Source: Caulobacter sp. CCH9-E1
Lineage (GTDB): Bacteria; Pseudomonadota; Alphaproteobacteria; Caulobacterales; Caulobacteraceae
Length of the DNA stretch: 20,298 bases
Direction: 5' to 3'
Assembly (NCBI RefSeq): GCF_001556515.1
Contig: NZ_LSJA01000072.1
Location: 1-20,298 of the forward strand
Positions 17,436-20,298 of the stretch are shown here, in pieces. Under the pieces are notes generated by a model. It saw only the letters and a program-made list of their open reading frames with translations. It did not search any database and had not been told where the DNA came from. Each line of letters opens with the position of its first letter. Positions within the stretch are counted from its first letter, which is position 1. The position numbers and the translations under genes were made by a program.

Positions 17436-18014
17436 ATGGCCTCGCGTCGAAAAGCGGGCGACGGGAACGTGCGCCTGCCTGAAATCTCGCGGCGCGCTGT
17501 CTTGGCGGGAACATCAATAGCGGCCTCCGGCGCCGCAAGGCGCGGCGAGGCGGCCGCAATACCGTCGATCGCTGCACCGGTCCCTTCAGACGAAGGAGCC
17601 AGGCGGTGCGCGAGTTGGCTGGCCGTCAACGCCAAGATCGAGCGTCTCCAGTCTCGATGGGCAAGGCTGGAAAGCTGGCTTGTGAGGGAACACGCCTGGT
17701 GCAAGCTCAGCGCTGCCGAGCAGCAGGCCTTGCCCTGGGCAAAGGAGCTCCGCGACATCGACGGCTGCTTGGACGTTCTATTCGAGCAGCGCGAGGCCTT
17801 GCTGCAGTCGATCCCCGCAACCGGCTCCATCAGCCTGGATTCGGTCGCCGCGAGACTGGCCGTGGTGGAACGTCTGATCTGGCGGGAGGAGCATCCCGAA
17901 GCCACGCCCTGGTCACCGGGGCCCGTCGAGATCTCATCGCGCTGTCCCGCGGTCATCCGCCGGCCGTCGTCAGCCAGAGTTCGGCGTCGTTGTGATCATG
18001 TCCGCGCCGGCTAG
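17436..18014 (+). CDS. hypothetical Tat-signal protein, possibly frameshifted near its end
   Basis: A 192-aa frame beginning with a twin-arginine-type signal (SRRAVLAGTSIAASG, residues 18-32). The middle is helical and coherent (NAKIERLQSRWARLESWLVREHAWCKL ... ELRDIDGCLDVLFEQREALLQSIPA ... VAARLAVVERLIWREEHPEA). After that, near 17900, this frame turns Pro/Ser/Arg-rich (TPWSPGPVEISSRCPAV), whereas the frame one base back gives a helix-like continuation (SHALVTGARRDLIALSRGHPPAV) ending at a TGA at 17993-17995. I suspect a one-base deletion near 17895-17905. AGAAGG 8 nt before the ATG and a promoter-like pair upstream support the start. Function unknown; divergent to, and possibly controlled by, the XRE gene. 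Confidence 0.6.
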   Translation: MASRRKAGDGNVRLPEISRRAVLAGTSIAASGAARRGEAAAIPSIAAPVPSDEGARRCASWLAVNAKIERLQSRWARLESWLVREHAWCKLSAAEQQALPWAKELRDIDGCLDVLFEQREALLQSIPATGSISLDSVAARLAVVERLIWREEHPEATPWSPGPVEISSRCPAVIRRPSSARVRRRCDHVRAG

Positions 18015-18225
18015 CGGCGCAGGCGAGGGCAAGCTACGCCGAGCGATCCCCTTGTCTGCGCACGAACGCGCGGTGAGCTCCCAGGCGGTCGTCGCAGTGA
18101 AAGAGCCATGCACGCTGCAGGCGCTCGCGGTTCTTAAGGCCCTTGGGCCCACGGCCCCGCCCTCGCCGCTCGTCGCGTCAGTCGCCGGCTGCGAACTTCC
18201 GACCTCGGCGCCGATAACCGTCTAG
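17992..18225 (+). CDS. hypothetical small protein, doubtful
   Basis: A 77-aa frame (GTG 17992, or ATG 17998) that begins where the alternative frame of the previous gene stops, which would suit a coupled gene pair. The sequence (HERAVSSQAVVAVKEPCTLQALAVLKALG...) has no recognised family and its end is low-complexity Pro/Ser/Ala. No clear ribosome binding site. It fills an otherwise empty 260-nt stretch, so it is listed with low weight. Confidence 0.25.
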   Translation: MIMSAPASGAGEGKLRRAIPLSAHERAVSSQAVVAVKEPCTLQALAVLKALGPTAPPSPLVASVAGCELPTSAPITV

Positions 18226-18276
18226 TAATCTTCCGGGCGCGCACTGATTCGCAGGGACATTGGCTGGAGGCGCGCT

Positions 18277-18632
18277 ATGGGGGCGGCAGGCAGGCATGTG
18301 CTGATCGTCGAAGACGAAATGGTCATCGCCCTGGAGATCGAGTCTCAGCTCCGAGAGCTTGGCTATTCGTCATTCGACTATGCGGACAGCCCGACGCGGC
18401 GCTTCGGGCGGCATGTGAGCAGCGGCCGGACTTGGTGACTCTTGATTTCCGGATCATGGGCGGGACAGGTCTGGACGCGATCGCCCGAATTGTTCGAGCC
18501 CTTGGCCCGTTGCCCGCCGTAATGATCACCGGCAACTCAGAACAGGTGCGGATGGGTTGCCCCTACCCGGTGGTCGATAAGCCGCTAGGGCTGGCGGCAT
18601 TGCGAGCAGCGTGCGTAGAAGCTGGGGTGTAA
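18277..18632 (+). pseudogene. single-domain response regulator, frameshifted
   Basis: The ATG at 18277, after GGAGG with 6-nt spacing, starts a receiver domain: HVLIVEDEMVIALEIESQLRELGYSSFDYADSPT. This frame stops at a TGA at 18436-18438. The rest of the domain lies one frame away: ALRAACEQRPDLVTLDFRIMGG with the phospho-acceptor Asp, then VMITGNSEQ and VVDKPLGLAALRAAC with the conserved Thr and Lys, ending at 18632. A single base lost near 18398-18402 (in CCGACGCGGCGCTT) explains it. The restored product of about 118 aa is a stand-alone CheY-like receiver. All functional residues survive on either side, so the break is recent or an assembly error. Confidence 0.85.
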
Positions 18633-18643
18633 GCGGCAATAGG

Positions 18644-19027
18644 TCACGCTCGGCGCGTCGAGAGCGCCCCAGCCACGCACTCCAGGAGCTGCGCGGTCGT
18701 GAACGGTTTGAGCAGCGCAGCGTCCGCGCCGAGCATGGTGGCCGTGCGAAGAAGCTGGCTGGCTTCAATGATCCCGAATCCGCCGCTCATCGCCACGATC
18801 CGGGTCAAGGGCCAACGCCGGCGGACCTCCATGATGACTTCGACGCCGTCCTTGTCCGGCATCAGCAGATCGGTCAACAGCACGTCCGGCCGTCTCGCCA
18901 TCAGCTCGATGGCCCCACGGCCGCCGTCGGCTTGCAAGCAGTCATATCCGGCGTCCGCCAGGATCTCTGAGATCAAGTCCCGGCATGCGGGGTCGTCTTC
19001 CACGACCAGGACGACCTCGCGACGCAT
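18644..19027 (-). CDS. CheY-like single-domain response regulator
   Basis: A 127-aa receiver domain with no output domain. Conserved residues: acidic pair D11/D12 (VVEDD), phospho-acceptor D53 (LLTDLLMPDKDG), S81 in place of the switch Thr (VAMSGG) and K107 (LLKPF). It would act through protein-protein contacts in a phosphorelay. GGAG lies 4 nt before the ATG. It converges on the frameshifted receiver gene with only 11 nt between the stop codons; the two are not close copies. No cognate histidine kinase is visible in the window. Confidence 0.9.
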   Translation of the reverse strand: MRREVVLVVEDDPACRDLISEILADAGYDCLQADGGRGAIELMARRPDVLLTDLLMPDKDGVEVIMEVRRRWPLTRIVAMSGGFGIIEASQLLRTATMLGADAALLKPFTTAQLLECVAGALSTRRA

Positions 19028-19069
19028 AAGACTCCGTCACCCCACACAGACACTCGGGTCCTAAAGGGG

Positions 19070-19348
19070 TTACGCGGGAGGCCGCGCCTCGCCCTCACCT
19101 ACTTGTGGCGGCGCTTCCGAGAGCTGCGGAGCGAAATGCTGGGCGTATCGCCGACGGGCCAGAAGGCTATTGTCGCGATCGAAGACGAGGAGCTCGGCGC
19201 ACCTGCCCCGGGCCGCCGCCTGTTGGGCGAGTTGCTTGGCCTTGGCTTCCGCGCGCCCTCCGGAGAGAAACATGAGCGGTAGGCCGCAGGGTTGCTCGAC
19301 CGCCCAGCCCCCGGGAACCGGCAAGACCGAATAGGTCCAAGTTTCCAT
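19070..19348 (-). CDS. DUF2188-like small protein
   Basis: A 92-aa protein of the pattern WTYSVLPVPGGWAVEQPCGLPLMFLSGGRAEAKAKQLAQQAAARGRCAELLVFDRDNSLLARRRYA: two strands around PGGWAV, an Ala-rich helix, then strands with ELLVFDRDN. This resembles DUF2188-type proteins (short, about 60-80 aa, unknown function), with an extra acidic/Pro tail. A strong GGGAGGAG 6 nt before the ATG supports translation. It lies 42 nt upstream of the CheY-like gene on the same strand, so they may be co-transcribed. Confidence 0.7.
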   Translation of the reverse strand: METWTYSVLPVPGGWAVEQPCGLPLMFLSGGRAEAKAKQLAQQAAARGRCAELLVFDRDNSLLARRRYAQHFAPQLSEAPPQVGEGEARPPA

Positions 19349-19470
19349 CGTCCGCTCCTCCCGTCTGTGCGCGCCCTAGCCCCCGAAGCTACACCCTCAG
19401 AGATGCCTTGCGACGACCTTTCGTAAAGGGAGCGCCCTCGGCCGCGCGGCGGCGCGTTCAGTGACTGGAT

Positions 19471-19902
19471 TCAATGGCTGCGCCCGCCCCCGCCGTGCCC
19501 ACCGCCGAAGTGGCCACCGCCACCGCGGCCGAAGCTCGAATGGCCGCCGCCAAAGTGGCCGCCACCGTGGCCGCCACTGAAGAAGCTGAGGCCGAAGGAG
19601 CCGTAGAACGGTCTGGAGTAGTAGCTCGGCCCCCAAGGGTCGTAAGCGTAGGACGAATAGCGCGGGCCGGGCGGCGGACCCGCGCCGGTGGCGACCGGCA
19701 CGACGCAGACGGCGTCCACCGGCTGGGCCGGGTCGGCGGATGGAGGCGAGGCTGGCGTCGCCGCGATCGCGCCCGGAGCGCCGCACGGGACGACGTAGTA
19801 GACGAACGGCGGCGGGGTGGGACCGACGGGTTGTGCGACGGCGATGGCCGGCGCTGTCAGTCCGGCTGTCGCCATCACAATTGCATGGATGGTTTTGATC
19901 AT
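19471..19902 (-). CDS. secreted Gly/His-rich repeat protein
   Basis: A 143-aa protein: signal peptide (MIKTIHAIVMATAGLTAPAIAVA-QP), a Pro-rich middle with two Cys (VVPCGAPG, DAVCVVPV), a Tyr/Pro segment (PRYSSYAYDPWGPSYYSRPFYGSF) and a C-terminal Gly-Gly-His repeat region (GGHGGGHFGGGHSSFGRGGGG...), about 40 residues with seven His. Such low-complexity tails may bind metal ions or self-associate; function is unknown. The ATG at 19902 is preferred over one at 19995 because GAGGAG stands 9 nt before it and the signal peptide begins there. Between 19903 and 20247 no gene is visible, only inverted repeats and the likely divergent promoters. Confidence 0.7.
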   Translation of the reverse strand: MIKTIHAIVMATAGLTAPAIAVAQPVGPTPPPFVYYVVPCGAPGAIAATPASPPSADPAQPVDAVCVVPVATGAGPPPGPRYSSYAYDPWGPSYYSRPFYGSFGLSFFSGGHGGGHFGGGHSSFGRGGGGHFGGGHGGGGRSH

Positions 19903-20107
19903 TGGGGGGCGCTCCTCTTTGGCGCCAAGCGAGCTGACCAGATTGACCCGCCAGGTGTCGTGCGCATGGGAGCAGGATGAATTCCGTTTCATCATGGCAT
20001 GTCCGAAGCCCCAGCCGCCGCGAACATGAAATCGAGTTCACGCCGGCCCCACGCGCCTGAAAGTTCTCGGCCGCATCTAGGTCGTGGCGGCGCGGTGACG
20101 CCGAGCG

Positions 20108-20129
20108 GTCCACCTGCCCCCCGGTGGAC
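20108..20129. repeat. 7-bp inverted repeat GTCCACC / GGTGGAC
   Basis: Arms at 20108-20114 and 20123-20129 around an 8-nt loop, in the gap before the last gene. It is the first of two dyads there. No T-run follows. Confidence 0.5.
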
Positions 20130-20151
20130 GCGCTCGAGGCGCCGGCCAAGC

Positions 20152-20188
20152 CCGCCAGCTGCCGGTCGATCCCGCCGGCAGCTGGCGG
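20152..20188. repeat. 14-bp perfect inverted repeat (hairpin) upstream of the response regulator
   Basis: Arms CCGCCAGCTGCCGG (20152-20165) and CCGGCAGCTGGCGG (20175-20188) with a 9-nt loop, 59 nt before the start of the next gene. There is no T-tract on either side. It could be a leader hairpin of the regulator mRNA, a Rho-dependent or T-less terminator, or a dyad operator. Confidence 0.65.
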
Positions 20189-20247
20189 CGATCGCCGAGA
20201 CTGACATCCCCCTGGATCGGATGCCGAGGAACCTTCAGACTCCGCCC

Positions 20248-20298
20248 ATGAAGCTTCTCCTGATCGAGGATGACCGCGCGACGGCCAGCTATGTCCAG
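20248..20298 (+). CDS. response regulator, N-terminal fragment cut by the window edge
   Basis: ATG at 20248 followed by 16 more codons, MKLLLIEDDRATASYVQ, open to the right edge. The strand LLLIEDD followed by a helix is the start of a receiver domain with its acidic pair (D8 and D9). The form M-K/R-L-L-L-I-E-D-D is typical of OmpR/PhoB-type regulators such as those of metal-responsive two-component systems, but the output domain lies outside the window. Confidence 0.75.
   Translation, partial: MKLLLIEDDRATASYVQ

Noticed and set aside
19397..20149. 250-aa minus-strand frame over the Gly/His-rich gene
   Set aside because: Extremely Arg-rich, typical of a shifted frame; the overlapping frame has a signal peptide and ribosome binding site.

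Overview
The window is high-GC DNA whose protein families point to an alphaproteobacterium, most likely Caulobacterales (Caulobacter, Phenylobacterium or Brevundimonas type). That placement is inferred from gene content, not from a marker gene. The region is an accessory heavy-metal resistance island with two efflux modules pointing at each other and an IS66-family element between them.

Layout. Positions 1-839 hold weak or decayed coding sequence, including what may be the N-terminal remnant of an SMC-like ATPase. Positions 840-9573 (+ strand) are a czc-type module: a His-rich CzcI-like small protein, CzcC (outer membrane factor), CzcB (lipoprotein adaptor), CzcA (RND pump with the D402/D408/E415 proton-relay residues), a HupE/UreJ-like membrane protein, a membrane-anchored periplasmic protein, an SRPBCC protein and a small secreted protein. 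Positions 9674-12750 are an IS66-type element with tnpA, tnpB, a frameshifted tnpC and a pRiA4b ORF-3-like passenger gene. It is bounded by matching terminal repeats and a near-perfect 8-bp target duplication.

Positions 12826-16818 (- strand) are a compact four-gene operon: an RcnR-like metal sensor, a His-rich P1B-type ATPase with an unusual transmembrane metal motif, a DUF1289 cysteine protein and an MFS exporter with a His-rich tail. The first three genes overlap by 4 nt and the MFS gene follows after 19 nt. The promoter carries a TATA-G6-TATA element exactly in the -35/-10 spacer, where a CsoR/RcnR-class repressor would block transcription. This operon is the best candidate for an undescribed system; nickel and/or cobalt is the most likely inducer because the sensor keeps the His3/Cys35/His60/His64 set of E. 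coli RcnR.

Positions 17087-20298 are a regulatory stretch: a small XRE regulator with two near-identical operator-like sites, a divergent Tat-signal protein (possibly frameshifted), a frameshifted receiver-domain gene, an intact CheY-like receiver, a DUF2188-like protein, a Gly/His-rich secreted protein, and the first 17 codons of another response regulator running off the right edge.

Together the two modules would move metal from cytoplasm to periplasm (P-type ATPase, MFS) and from periplasm to outside (CzcCBA). The His-rich tails and small His-rich proteins probably buffer or deliver metal. Three coding frames (tnpC, the receiver at 18277, possibly the gene at 17436) are broken by single-base shifts, so either pseudogenization or assembly error should be considered.
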